From the NCBI GenBank assembly GCA_025504975.1, contig JANUWI010000015.1, positions 558,001 to 622,000 of the forward strand: 64,000 nucleotides of DNA, given 5' to 3'. The stretch's first letter is position 1, and every line of letters starts with the position of its first letter. Source of the stretch: Plenodomus lindquistii. Its lineage: Eukaryota; Ascomycota; Dothideomycetes; Pleosporales; Leptosphaeriaceae. The translations under genes were made by a program, and so were the position numbers. Under the pieces are notes generated by a model. It made no database searches and was not told where the DNA came from. It was given only the letters and a program-made list of their open reading frames with translations. Of this stretch, positions 1 to 11,522 are shown piece after piece.

Positions 1-371
1 CTCAATAGCCACGGCAAACTTTCAGGAGTATCATTTTTTATCTGAGGTCCTTTCAGACGCGCACTGTAAGGCCCACATTAGGGAGATATACCTGAAACAA
101 TCGATTGCTAAATTCTACATTACTGCAAAGGCGCATCATCCATCGCGAAAGACGACTGAATTCATGCGGCGCATCAAGGACTGCCCAGACATGGATGTGG
201 ATGAGATGTCGACTTTCCTCCGATGAGGACGATCGAACAGTCTTGACAACATCTTCACCACTCCACAATCATTCGTCGGGCGAGCAAGAGAACAGTCGCG
301 TCAATTCGCTCTATATATTTCATCCAAACACTCACCAACCAGTCACTCTCCTCCCCCCTCATCACCAACCC
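1..371. other. 3' flank of the GH115 gene
   Basis: No gene seen. The stretch lies downstream of the leftward GH115 stop codon and holds only short chance reading frames. Confidence 0.5.
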
Positions 372-3300
372 CTACACCCCCACCGTCCCATTCCCCGCAC
401 CCGCACCCCCACCAACTCTAAAACTCTCCGGCGGCCCATTATGACTATACACCACACCCCCGAGATCCAACACCACCTTCTGCAAAATAACATTCGCCTC
501 CACCAACCAAACCCTCAACGTATGCTTCCCCGGCTCCGTGGCCCCAAAGTTCGTGGTATTATACCACGCACTATCTGCAACCGCTTTACCCCACCCCACC
601 GGAAAATTCGGCTGCTTTTGGTCAATAACGGGCTGGCGGCGTTGGGGCGGCAGTTCGTCGATTTGAGTAATATATGCGAGTGGGAGTTTTGGGTTGATGT
701 TATGTGTTGGGGTGAGGATTAGGGTTACGTTAAGGCCTTTTGAGGAGGTGGTGGGGGTGAAGGTGTAGAAGTCGTATTCGAGCACCGGCGCTGTGGTTGC
801 TGTGAGGTTTTCAGCGAGGTTATCGCTGAGTTTGACGGCGGAGAGAGTGCGGCCGTATTTGGGGAGGATGGTGTAGGAGAGGTTTCCCGAGGGGATGTGG
901 CGGGTGAAGTGTTCGGCTTCGAAGGAGAGGTGGCCGGCTGATTCGACGAAGCCTGAGGTAAAGGTTGAGGGGATTGTGGTTTTGTTCACCATTAGCATGA
1001 CCTGCGGGTTGCCGCCTTGGGTGCCATAGGTGGTGCTGGAGCTGAAGTTCAGCATGCTCAGTTTGCCGAAATTGTCGGGGACCTTGGTCCAGTCTACGCC
1101 TATGTAGATCCTCAGATCTTCGTCGTTGGGAGAGAGGGTCCCGGCAGCTTGGGAGAGGGTAATAAAGGGGTCAGCTGAAATGTTCCAAGAAAACTGCCCA
1201 GTACCACGATGAGTGATTTCCACCCAGCGCTTTGGTGTGTAGGGTGTGATGCCCGGTAGAGTGAGCGAGCTTGCGCCGTTACCATGCCAGGCATCGTCTC
1301 CAGGAATAGTGGCATTGCTGCCCTCGACGGCAATGCCCATATTGCCTGCAAGACTGTCTTCGAGTGTCTGCACCCAGCGAAGATCAGGAGTAGATTGACG
1401 CATGGGTTGTTGCCTGACAGCAAGATTAGTTTTGCTCATTGGAAGCGGTCATTGAAGTGCTCACCAATAGCCTTGGTATCCCAAATGGGTCTGATCCATC
1501 ATATGGTTCCACTTGCCATTCAGCTGAGTGTGATACCTCTTAGTAAGATTATGATCAATATTCATTCCATCAATGACACGCTGCATCCACCTGTTCGCAC
1601 TGTTCCTGCCCATCTGCGCATAGATAATATTCCTTGCGCCAGAGACCTGAATGTCAACAAAGTTGCCACCAGCAAGTACTCTGTGTAGCACGAGCTCGTA
1701 GAAAGCAGGTTGCCACTCGGCTGGAAGAGCATCGTTGACTGCTTGCGCCTTGCTAGCAATCTGCTGCCACCTTGTGACGATGTGGTCCGCCTCCTCGTAA
1801 TTGAGAATGCTGTAAGACGAAGGCTCAACCCACTCGAACTTGCGCATGTTGGCGAGCGCACCGTACTCGTCCATGATGTCAGAGATTTCCTGGGCGTGTT
1901 CTTCGCCGAAGTTGCGTGCGGCCCATTCGGTGATCCATTGCGGGACGGAGGTCTCATCGTAAGCGTCGATGTCGTAGGCAATGTCGAACCAATGGCTGAT
2001 GGCCATCTCAGCAGGCTTGATGTCGCCAACATTGACGATCCAGATACGGTCCGCATCCCGATCCTTGGCAAGCTTCATTTGCTCGTAGGTCTTCTGAAGT
2101 TGAATGGTATCTTGCCATTTGTAGTTGCGAGAATCGCCAACATAGTCAAAGTGGTAGTAGACACCGGCACCTCCGGACCTCTTCTTCTCGTCGCCGACCG
2201 GGAGCCTGCGAATGTTCTGCCAGTTGTCTTCGGTCCAGAGGAGTGTGACCCAGTCGGGCACCTGCATACCGGCCTCGAAGTAATCTTGGACTTCCTTGTA
2301 CAAGCACCACATTTGGGGTACTTCAGAGGCGTTACCGTAGACCTTGGTAAGGATTTCCTGCTGAGCATCTACAACAGCTTCCAGAACGCTGGTCTGGACA
2401 TCCGCAGACATGGCAGTGTCGTGGTAGCCACGCATGCCAACTGTTACGACATTCTCATACGGAGCAGCGCGCTCAGCACCCTCGGTGAAGTAGTCATAGA
2501 GGGTAGCGTTGTTGGTTGCCCACGACCACCCAGACTCAGCACCCTTTGCGACCTTACTCCATTCTTGCGTGGCCCGGACCATGGGTTCAGTATGCGAGGT
2601 GCCCATGACAATGCCGTACTCATCGGCGAGCGGCTGATTGCGCAGATCGTCGACGTTGAACATACCGTTCCACATAGCAGGCCAAAGGTAGTTGGCCTTT
2701 GATCTCAACAGTAGTTCGAAGACCTTAGCGTAAAACTCGGCTCCAAAAGGTGCTCCATAAGGCGAGATAGGATAACGAACGTTGGCCCAACCGGTCAAAG
2801 CCGGTGCCTCATCGTTAATGAAAAAGCCGCGATATTTGACAGTGGGTGTCTTTTGGATCTTGGTGCTCTGCAGGGCGTAAATGGACTCGTGGGATTTCGC
2901 AGGAACGTCGGCGAACCAGTGCCATGGCGAGACACCGATTTGCTCTGAGACATCGTAGATACCATAGATAGCGCCCCGACGATCGCTGCCTGCATGAAGT
3001 TAGCAATATGATCACATTGTGGGATCCTAGAGCTTACCAGCAATGACAAGCGCTCCGCCAGTGCTGTTTCCAGCGTTCTGCACAAATGTGCTAACGTAGG
3101 CCTCCCATTGACCCTCAATTGCACTGACATCAAGCTGGCCACTTGCGATCAGACCGTCAATCAGACTCGAATTGCCAATTGTGCCCACAATGATGGTTCC
3201 AGCTGTGCTTGTAGCATTACCCGAGCCAACACTCCAGTCCTCGTTAATGCCTGTGACGTTGAAAATAGTCGCAGCATTCGCCGTCGCTGTTCCACTTGCT

Positions 3301-3554
3301 GTCAATGTACCATTGGTACCTGTAACGCGTCCAAAGTCGAGCGCGAGATCGTTCGCGGCGCGAAGCACACCAGGCCAGTCTGCCGCATCGGCTTGAATAT
3401 GAACTGGGGAGCCGCGAGAAGCGAGTAGAGGGATTCCATTGCCACCCTGTGTAGTAACAGTCGGTTTGCGAAAACCCTCGATGGCAGAAGCTGTCCCAGC
3501 GAAAGCGACCGAGAGGGACAGGAAGCACAGCGCCGTTCGTGAGAGGAGTTCCAT
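372..3554 (-). CDS. Secreted GH115 xylan alpha-glucuronidase, 1027 aa, three exons
   Basis: GH115 enzymes remove (4-O-methyl-)glucuronic acid side groups from xylan outside the cell. Exons are 3554-3038, 2989-1465 and 1413-372, with introns 3037-2990 and 1464-1414. All splice phases agree and give one continuous frame. The chosen ATG at 3554 opens a signal peptide (MELLSRTALCFLSLSVAFAG, cleavage near TASA). An upstream in-frame ATG at 3578 would put eight residues before it and spoil the signal. Family landmarks are GSDRRGAIYGIYDVSEQIG across the first junction, WHWFADVP, the repeated WP/WN-rich core (YLWPAMWNGMF), HTEPM and LLWTEDNWQNIRRLP. The second junction restores GYW-QQPMR, as expected in the family. 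The last third is the C-terminal domain. The length of about 1000 aa is normal, and several N-glycosylation sequons fit secretion. It is the leftmost gene and is divergent from the UPF0390 gene. Confidence 0.95.
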
Positions 3555-4431
3555 GATGGCTGCTGCTGAGTGGTACAACTACAACAACGCCTTTCAAATG
3601 AAGGAAGCTGGCAGAACCCTTACCTTTCGATCACCGTCCGGATCTTGCATATTATATATTACCCCAGCCCCACAGAAGACCGACCGAGCACGCGTTTCTC
3701 CAGACCTGCCTGTATCCTTGTACATCGTCCCCCAGTCGGTCTCTGGAACCTCGCATGACCATGACGATCCAGGTACCAAAACCGACTTTTTGCTCGGGGT
3801 GCAACGGTCCGACACGGCGGCATGCTGGATCATTGGGTAGTTAGCTCACGTATTGCGGACCCGGGTATTGTGCCTGGTTAAATTGCTTTTGAAAGAAGAG
3901 GTCCATGCTACATTTGGTCATCGTCTTCTGGAAGCTGTACTTGGCGGCCCCGCGGCTCGCGTCTTCTCGTGTCAATATAGCCTGGTCCCTTGCCGTATAT
4001 GAAGGCAAGTTTGGTATTAGACGGACATGACGGTCCTGTATGATGTGATGCATAACTGCACTGGCACGATAGCTTAACGAGGAAATCATTCCGCACGCTC
4101 CGTTCGCACCCTCGTCCACCCATTGTGACAACAAAAGAGTTTCTTGTCAACCTTTACTGTTGTTTCTTCGGCGTGACGATCCCAAAAGGCTTGGGAGCCG
4201 GGTCTTCGGGCTCAGGGAAGACGTGGGGAGAGCAAACGGGGTGAAAAGGCTAAATGCAGGATCCCCGCATTACGCCAGTCCCCACTGCGTTAGCTCAAGT
4301 GATGCACGCCAAGATTTGAAGGAACGCAGGCGCGAAAAGAATCTCAGGGCGCAAGCGCGACCGAGGGTCAATCACTGGACAACGCCAAATCTACCCTATA
4401 CCGAGCCACGCAATCAGCCATAAGCCTCGCA
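3555..4431. other. Divergent intergenic region
   Basis: This is the shared upstream region of the leftward GH115 gene and the rightward UPF0390 gene. Apart from the TATA-like site near 3650 I see no gene; the short frames here lack splice or family support. Confidence 0.5.
3649..3660 (-). promoter_or_regulatory. TATA-like element of the GH115 gene
   Basis: On the minus strand this reads AATATATAATAT, about 95-105 bp before the ATG at 3554. Position and sequence suit a TATA box, but this is an inference from sequence only. Confidence 0.4.
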
Positions 4432-4783
4432 ATGGCCCAAGGCGCAGTCAAAAAGTCCAAGCCCGTAGCGGCAAGAAAGTGCGCCACCCCCAATTCCCAG
4501 TTTCGCAAATACTTACAACATCCATCCTTCCTTCCTCCTATACTAACATGCGATTACCCACTTCAGACCCTCAAAATCTGGTCCTCGCCCCGGCGCCCGC
4601 GTTATAAAGCCCAAGAAGCCATCGCTCATCGCTCAGAACAAGATCAAGCACAAGAGTTCCAGCGGCCTCGTTGGTCAGACTGAGAAACTTCTTGCGCAGA
4701 AGGCGGGGCATTTGGAGATATTGAAGGGGGGGAAGGCGGATAAGAAGGATAAGCGGGACGGGGGGAAGGGGGTTGGGAAGTGA
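4432..4783 (+). CDS. UPF0390 (DUF2462) family small basic protein, 87 aa, two exons
   Basis: Exons are 4432-4478 and 4567-4783. The intron (4479-4566) starts GTGCGC, ends TTCAG and has a TACTAAC-type branch site at about 4541-4547. Joining restores the family pattern: MAQGAVKKSKP at the start, PGARVIKPKK, then NKIKHKSS and TEKLLAQKAGHLEIL, and a Lys/Gly-rich tail ending GGKGVGK. These short lysine-rich eukaryotic proteins (the Leydig cell tumour 10 kDa-like family) have no settled molecular function; nuclear or nucleolar localisation is only suggested by composition. Reading through the intron gives an 83-residue frame that loses the conserved part, so the spliced model is preferred. Confidence 0.88.
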
Positions 4784-5098
4784 GGAGACTGTTTGGGAAG
4801 TGGATCAAGATGAGATGTTGCGGTTCTCTAGTGCAGAGAATTGCGACGAATGTCGTATTGAGCGTACGGAATGTGGTGCGATGGAGTGAGGTACGTACAG
4901 AGCTTTATGAGCCTTTAGTGTGGGCATCACTCTTGTCCTACACACGACGATCAGACCGGAGATGGTAGTCAAACAAGGCAAAGCAAGTCGCGGAGTAATG
5001 CCTCGTAGGCATGAGATGATTGGCCCTCCCAATGTAGAACGCCAAACCACTGAACCAGCCAATGTCCGTATCATAGAAATACAAGAAACTCCCAAGAC
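4784..5098. other. Convergent 3' region
   Basis: Short stretch between the ends of the UPF0390 gene (+) and MTC1 (-). No gene seen; it presumably holds both 3' UTRs and polyadenylation signals. Confidence 0.5.
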
Positions 5099-6696
5099 TC
5101 AAATGATGCCCGCACGTGCTGCCTCACCACCGCCAGCTTCCAAGGCCTCTTCACGGACCCTGACCCGTCCAAGGCCACCCTCACCAACGCCCATTCTCCG
5201 TGCAACGTATCGCTGTGCTACAATACCAACACTCAGATTGATGGTCTCCTCCATCCACTCGGACACCCATTCACGAGGATCGACACCTCCACTCTCGATG
5301 ATGTGCTGGATTTCTTGAGGTAATTGTGGTTCCTCGCCTGCCTCCTCTGTATTGGCCGGCGCGTCCAGCCACTCGACCCACTTCATTGGAAACGCCTGAC
5401 TGATAGCCCTGAAGCTGATGCCGTGAATCGGATCGTGGAGATATACCGCAAAGGTGACATCTTCCTCTTCTTCGCCTTGCGCCTCGCTCGTCTTCTCATC
5501 CGCAGATGATGAACCGAACAGTTCGTCCTGTGCTGGATAGCTAATCGCTTGGATAGCGATGAAGATATCACTACTCCTCACTGGATTGCTCTCGCTCAAC
5601 ACCTCGGTTGCTTGTTTCGCGGCTTCTTCCACCCCGCCCCTCGCCGCAAAGAACTCGTTCGCATACGTCTCTGCACTCACTCTTGCAAGCTTTGTACCAG
5701 CAGCAAGCCCTTTGACGACGCTGAGGTCGCGCTTGTCGGTGTGTCGCCACCATGGCCCATCGTTCCAGCCTCCGCCGCCGCCTCGGTAACCCTCGAGTGA
5801 GCCGCGTTGTGTGGATTCGGAGCCGCGCTGGATGACCATGAGATCGCCGCCTTCGACTTGCGCCATGACGCTTGCAAAGGTTTGGTAGATGAGGGGGTCA
5901 AGGGAAGGGTAGCCGATGAGGTCGTGGGTGATGTGTATTTGGAGGCGTTCGTGTTGTGAGATTGGGGGTGCGAGGGTGTGGAGGATGTTTGTGAAGGTTG
6001 GGAGGGCGCGTTTACTCAGTTCGCCTCCTGTGTATTGTCAGTACAAGGCCAGGTAGTTGGTGAGGCGGTACATGTGTCCATGTGTATCGTACCATAGCCG
6101 CGAAGTGTGCCAACGTTGCCGCGTACTTGCTCAGCCCATCGTTGAGCCTCTTCGTTCTTCTGGAGTTCTTGGTAGGCGGCTTCTGCCTGCTTCTTTGCAG
6201 CGTCGGCGGCGGCAGTGGCCGTGGAAATGAGCCCTCCCCATCCTCCTCCCCACCACGATGCTCCTCCGCTTTGTTTAGGCTCCTCCCTTGGTTGTGGGGC
6301 CGGCTTGGTGGGTTCCTCTTCAGTGGGCGCAAAGCTCTGGTGGAATGAGCGGGTGCTCTCGCCAGACTTTCTTGGAGCTGGCACTGCGGGTCTGTCTTCA
6401 CTGGTGCGCGCGGATCCGGTCGAGGAAGGGGTGGCTACGCCGGCTGTGCGACGGTTGCTGGATGCCGTGGATGACGACGATAGCTTGGGAGTGTTGGATC
6501 GACTCGTGGGACGAGGTGCTTCTCTCGCCTGGAACTTCTCGAGGGCCTCGAGCTCCTCCAGTTCCTTCAAGGCGTCGACGTCCTCGGCCAGCTTCTGTCG
6601 TGGCGCCCGGGACCCCTTGGTCTTGGGCGGGGGAGCGGGTGCCTCGGCCTCCATTTCCAGCTCCGCCAGCTGTTCTTCCACTGTTTTGGGGGGCAT
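5099..6696 (-). CDS. Mtc1-like protein (maintenance of telomere capping 1, DUF5427), 510 aa
   Basis: Exons are 6696-6093 and 6027-5099, with intron 6092-6028 (GTACG...CACAG). The junction gives GYGGELSKRALPTFTNIL in a single frame. The protein opens MPPKTVEEQLAELE, followed by an acidic, charged, low-complexity stretch. The fungal Mtc1 hallmark GGASWWGGGWGGL and an alanine/lysine amphipathic stretch come at about residues 150-200. The C-terminal half is conserved, with WNDGPWWRHTDKRD, FIAIQAIS, a beta-strand-rich block near DVTFAVYLHDPIHG, and EWVSEWMEETINLSVGIVAQRYVARRMG. Yeast Mtc1 is linked genetically to telomere capping and is found with early secretory and COPI vesicles; its activity is not established. 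The start is the first ATG after the ACC repeat tract; an in-frame ATG upstream would translate that repeat. Confidence 0.85.
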
Positions 6697-7236
6697 GGTT
6701 GTCACGCTGAGGCAAACAGTGCAGGTGGTGGTGGTGGTGGTGGTGGTGGTGGTAGTGGCAGTGCGGGCACCAGTGACACAATGGGGGCAGGGTGAATGTA
6801 TATCGTGTGCTACGATCGCGACAATAGCGCCCGTCATGCGGTTGTCTGGCGACCATCTGCACCCAAATGCCAGTCAATTTAGCGCGTGACTGCCATTGGC
6901 TGCCCTAGCACCCTGCCAAGCGCATCATGGTTCGCTTTTGCTGGAGCAGCCACGACTCCCAGACAAAGATCATCACGCGCTTTTGCGGCTTCAAGACCGT
7001 TTGGGCCTTCTCCTTCAATTGTATCGCATAGCCAAATACTGGCGACCATCGGCGCGCCGTTTCTGCCCCGGCGCATGGGTTATTTCATCTCTTCATCTAC
7101 TCGACCTTTCGCTCCCTAACAGGCTTGCGATCTGCGCTACGCCTCCCTCCCGGGAGCGTACATCCCAACCCTTGGTCAATACATACATACATGTTCACCT
7201 GCCATCAAGATCAATCAATAACTACTCTCCTAATCA
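6697..7236. other. Divergent promoter region of MTC1 and the RGG/AT-hook gene
   Basis: Shared upstream region of two divergent genes. It holds the GGT repeat at 6724-6753 and otherwise no gene I can support. Confidence 0.5.
6724..6753. repeat. (GGT)10 trinucleotide repeat
   Basis: Ten uninterrupted GGT units, ACC on the transcribed strand of MTC1, starting 28 nt upstream of its ATG. It is open in the MTC1 frame, so an upstream in-frame ATG at 6837 would read it as polythreonine. It most likely lies in the 5' UTR. Confidence 0.9.
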
Positions 7237-10200
7237 ATGCCACCGCCTAGGAATGCGCCCGCGCGCGCTTCGCAACGGCGCAATTCTTTGCAAGATGATG
7301 CGCCTGTGCGAACCCGCGCTGGCCGTGGAGGAAAGACAGCCCCGTCCACCAAATCAGAGCGACCAGAAATTGTACCACCAATAGTCAGTCCAACCAAGCT
7401 AAGTCCGACTATCACAAGGAAGACGACACGTTCGGCTTCGAATATTTCTGGCAATTCCTTCGAGACTGCGCCCGAAGTCTACGCTTCATTCGAGCACCCG
7501 CTTTTGATGGTCTTTGGCCTATCACGCGAGTTTTTCGATGGTCTCAAGAAACATCACGGCAAACTTCCAAAAGAGCGAAAAGTCGTCGTTGCATCTGTTC
7601 TAAATGATTCTGCGACTCCAGAAGACATGTCTGAATCCGAAGAGCAGACCGAAGATGAAAGCGACCTCGATGTACCAATCGTTGTCCAACCAGCCCCGAG
7701 AGGCGGCCGAGGCGGCCGTGGTCGCGGTGGACGCGGAGGTCGCGGTCGCGGTACTCGAGCAAGAGGTAGAGGAGGCCGCACAAGAGGTGGTCTTGCTCGA
7801 ACTACCTCTCCATCTCGAGCCAGCAGGCTTGCTCGAGGTGCTGCTCCTATGTTTCCGCTTACAGAGGAAGACGATCAGCCATCCAATCAGAGCACTCCAA
7901 GTGCTAATGCCAAGCCGCCAACGCAATTGCACCAAGAAGACCAACTTCAAGATTATTCCGACTCGGAAGATGAAAATGAGCAAGCCATTGAAGACCAGGA
8001 TAGCGAAGACGAATTCGAATCAACGCAGGGTGCTCGCAAATCTATTAACACGCCTGGTGGGTCGCCGCCACCTGGATTGCAAGATCTCAATGCAGAAGAG
8101 TCCTATACGCCCATGCCTGGGTCGGAACCTGGTCCCAAGCCTACGAAAAAATCCACCGGGAAACTTCCAGTCCCCAAAATTTCATTATCAAAGAGCTCTG
8201 GTACACATACACCACGCGACGCTGCTTCAACGCCTACAGAGTCAGCAGTACCTAAGCTGTTAGATCCAGAAGATGACATGCTGTCTGACTCGGATCTTCC
8301 AGAGCCATTCATAGAAAATGCTCCTTGGCCGAAAGAATCGGACTGTGAAGACAGGGCCGACTACCTACTGCAGACGCGTTTCAAGCCCATGACCGACATT
8401 CAAGCTATCATTGCCTCGTTGACAAAGTTTCCTGCATCGCAGCGAAGTACAGAAACGCTGTATGCGCTGGCCGAGAATGCGCAACATATTCTCAAAGCAT
8501 GGCAGGACGAGTATCTAATGCTAGATGCAAGAGTAAGTTGCCGCCTGACAGCGCGCTGATCCCACTGACATCCACAGACCGCTCCTCATATGCATCCCGC
8601 TAAGAAGGCCTGTAATGGTGGCCGCATCCCAATTGCGCCTGAGACATTCGAAGATATGAAGGAAGCTGATCTCTATGGGTACATTTATGATCCCAAGAAA
8701 TTGCCTGGATGTCAGGATCCATGGGCGCAAAGACCGGGAGCCGAGAAAGGTGGTCGACGTGAACTACGAACGCGGAGAACTCGTGATATGCTTGAGTCTG
8801 CTGCAGCAAGTGAAGAAGAAGAGGAGGTTGACCAAGAGGGTCGTCCCTCAAAACGCCAACGAAGAGCAACTCGGAAATTCGATGGTACCGATACAGGGAC
8901 TGGGGCCAATACCCCCAAGAAGCACAATGGCTGGGGCGGTGCCCGTAAGAAGGGCGTCAGCAGATTTCTCAGCAAACCCGGATCGGAGACACCGGAGCCT
9001 GAGGGTAGAGCTATGAAGCGCGCGAGGACAGCTGCTACCAATCTACTTCACCAACGCATACAGGAAATGCGGGAGGAGTCGGCAGGAGGGAGCTCAGGCG
9101 AGGAAGGCTCGTCTATAATGGATGTAGACGAGCAATCAGACGCCAACCCCAAACGCGGCAGACCTGCCGGCAGTAAGAACGTTGCCAGGCGCAGCGATTT
9201 CGGCATAAAGAAAGGGCCACGGAAAAAGACCAGTGCCGCCGGCACACCGACACCATCGGCTCCTGGCCCAAACATTCCGCCTCCAGCGTTGAACTCCATG
9301 AGCGAAGGCCAAGGTCAATTTACAATTGGTGAACAACCTCAGACGGAAATACCTTTACCGCCCTCAAACTCGGCTGAGGCCGCTCATCACACTACACCAA
9401 GGGTCCTTCCATCTCAAGAAGTACCCCTGGTTCATCCAAACGAATCAAGCACGCCAGATGCATACATGTTGACAGCACCACTGAGCCAATACACGAGTGG
9501 CTACGTCGAAGAGACATCCCCCGCCTCAGGCTCACGCCGCAAACCCCGCGTCAAAAGCGAGAAGCGTAGCCAGTCCATGACAATTTGGTGGGCCGAACGC
9601 AAAGCCCGCAAACGCGAACAAGACGAGAAGAACGGCACGCCAACCAAGACACCGACATCGCGTTCCAATTCGGTTTCCCGCAAAGGTCCCCGGACATCCA
9701 TCAGCTCCACCAACGGCGCCCAGACACCCCAAGGCACACCCCCAGACCCACAGCACCAACAGCAACAGCAGCAACTCCCCTCCCCCATTCACCACGCACA
9801 ACATCCACCTCACCACGCGCCGCCCGAAGCATACATGTCACTCTACTCCCAACCACACCCCGGTCAACATTACATGTATGTGTCCGCGCCCCCGCCACCG
9901 CACCACATGATCATGCAATACTCGTCCCTCGCCGCCTTACCATCTGGTTCTTTCCCCGCCTACCCCAACAACACCCACGCACCACACCCCCATCCCAACG
10001 CCGCATACGGTGCCCGCGCACTTGCCCCCGCGCCAACGCCTTTACACAACATACCCAACTACCCAAGTCCCTACGGCCCACAAAGTCCGGTAGGGAAACG
10101 GCCGCTGACAGGTGGTAGTGGTGCGGAGAGGGGTGGTCCACCAGCGTTGGCGCCTGCACCACCTACGCAGGGACAGCAACAGCAGCATTTTAGTCCGTAT

Positions 10201-10287
10201 GCGCCGGTTGGTGGTAGTGGAGTGGATAGACAGTTTAAAGTCATGGTTCCGGGGCCGTCGGTAGGGGAGAGGAGAGGCAGTCGTTAG
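7237..10287 (+). CDS. Hypothetical nuclear protein with RGG box and AT-hook, 1001 aa
   Basis: Two exons, 7237-8532 and 8578-10287; the intron is GTAAGT...CACAG in phase 0. I do not recognise a named family. Residues about 150-190 are an RGG/RG box of the kind used for RNA or chromatin binding. An acidic Ser/Asp/Glu region follows. The block around the intron (WPKESDCEDRADYLLQTRFK through ACNGGRIPIAPETF and LYGYIYDPKKLPGCQDPW) is the most ordered part and probably the conserved domain. Further on are basic clusters such as KRQRRATRK and an AT-hook-like KRGRPAGSKN near residue 623. The tail is rich in Pro, His and Gln. Composition suggests a nuclear, chromatin-associated regulator; that is inference only. 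Confidence 0.8.
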
Positions 10288-11522
10288 GTACGGCTTTTGA
10301 CGAAGGGGGTGAGGGGTGGGGGTATGGTGGAGGAGGATGATGTGTGGATGTTGGAGTGAGTGTGTAAGGTGCAGCATGGGAAGGGTGAGAGCATTGTATG
10401 ATTAGGAACTGTGAATGTAATGTTTTGCGCTTGAGCGTTGTTATGATTCGTTAAAGTGCTATCTACGTGGGCTTCGTGATCTTTACTCGTGTAATCGTGT
10501 ACCATTTGCTTATTGGGTGATTGGTTCATTGGTTCGTACGACACATTAGCAAGCTGGAAAGTTACATAGCCATCATCATGCGGGTATAACAAATATTCAT
10601 TGGCGCGCGCAATCCACAATGTGTGGATTTGTGGTTTCATAGACGGAAAATTGCTATGCTGGATCTAAGCCGATGGTTCGATTTTATTAGTGCATATGCG
10701 TACAAATTGGTGAGTTAAGAAGCATGTTGAGCGTTTGTCGCGTCTTGCACGATTTTCGTCGTTCTCCAGCATGTTAGCAGGTTGCTCTATGCTCGCGCAA
10801 TAGCTGTGTTGTGCAGCGCATAAGCTTCTTCGATGGTTCATTCGCCTTGGGCCCACGCCTTAGCTGCGCAATGTTCTGTCCTTCTATAGTCAATCGCGTC
10901 ACTTATGCATGCTGTTCCCGTCATACGTTGCTAGTTTGAGCAGTAGTGAAATGTAGCTGCTTATAGGTGCGCCTGCCCCCACCATCTTCATCCAAGACCT
11001 ACTCAAGGGCCCGACCTGGACAGTAGGTTGAGAGTCACGTTACTTGCCACCAGATCTTGATTGGTTGGCCTCACTGATCTTCGACGTGCAGGCGACTTGA
11101 CTGGTCAACTCGAGCCTGCTTTCGTCTCGTGACTCCCAACCTTCTGAAAACTACTACGGAAGTATGAGTAGATGTAGGCAATCATGCCGCCAAATCTCCT
11201 ATCTACTATGTTTATCTTTGGTTTTCTGCGTTGCTAAGGGGATTACCGACTTTATAAATAGCTGCAGCTGCATGTATGGACGCTACATGCTCCACAGCCA
11301 AGATAAGTCACGTCTCAGCCTTGCTGCACTTTTGATGTATTTATCAGGATTCCTTACTTCCTTCTCCCCTTTTGAAGCCCGTCTTCCGTTCGGCTACCTT
11401 CCACCAGCATATCGACGTCGTCAGCGTTTTGTCTCCCATCCACCCCCGATCAGTATCCAGAAAGATACCTGACTGTGAGTATGTCTCCTCATATTGACGC
11501 ACAACGTTAGATTCCAGGGCGC
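10288..11522. other. Intergenic region with a possible 5' UTR intron
   Basis: This separates two rightward genes. No coding gene is supported. A GTGAGT at 11475 and TTCCAG ending at 11517, just before the next ATG, look like a 43-nt intron in the 5' UTR of the DUF6536 gene. A 102-codon frame at 11164-11472 ends before it and lacks support. Confidence 0.4.

Noticed and set aside
718..728. TTAGGGTTA telomere-like word, considered as a telomerase RNA template or interstitial telomere
   Set aside because: A single partial copy inside GH115 coding sequence (NVTLILTPTH on the minus strand); coincidence.
1710..2702. 330-codon plus-strand frame
   Set aside because: It is antisense to the GH115 catalytic exon, whose protein shows clear family motifs; the opposite frame is a codon-usage shadow.
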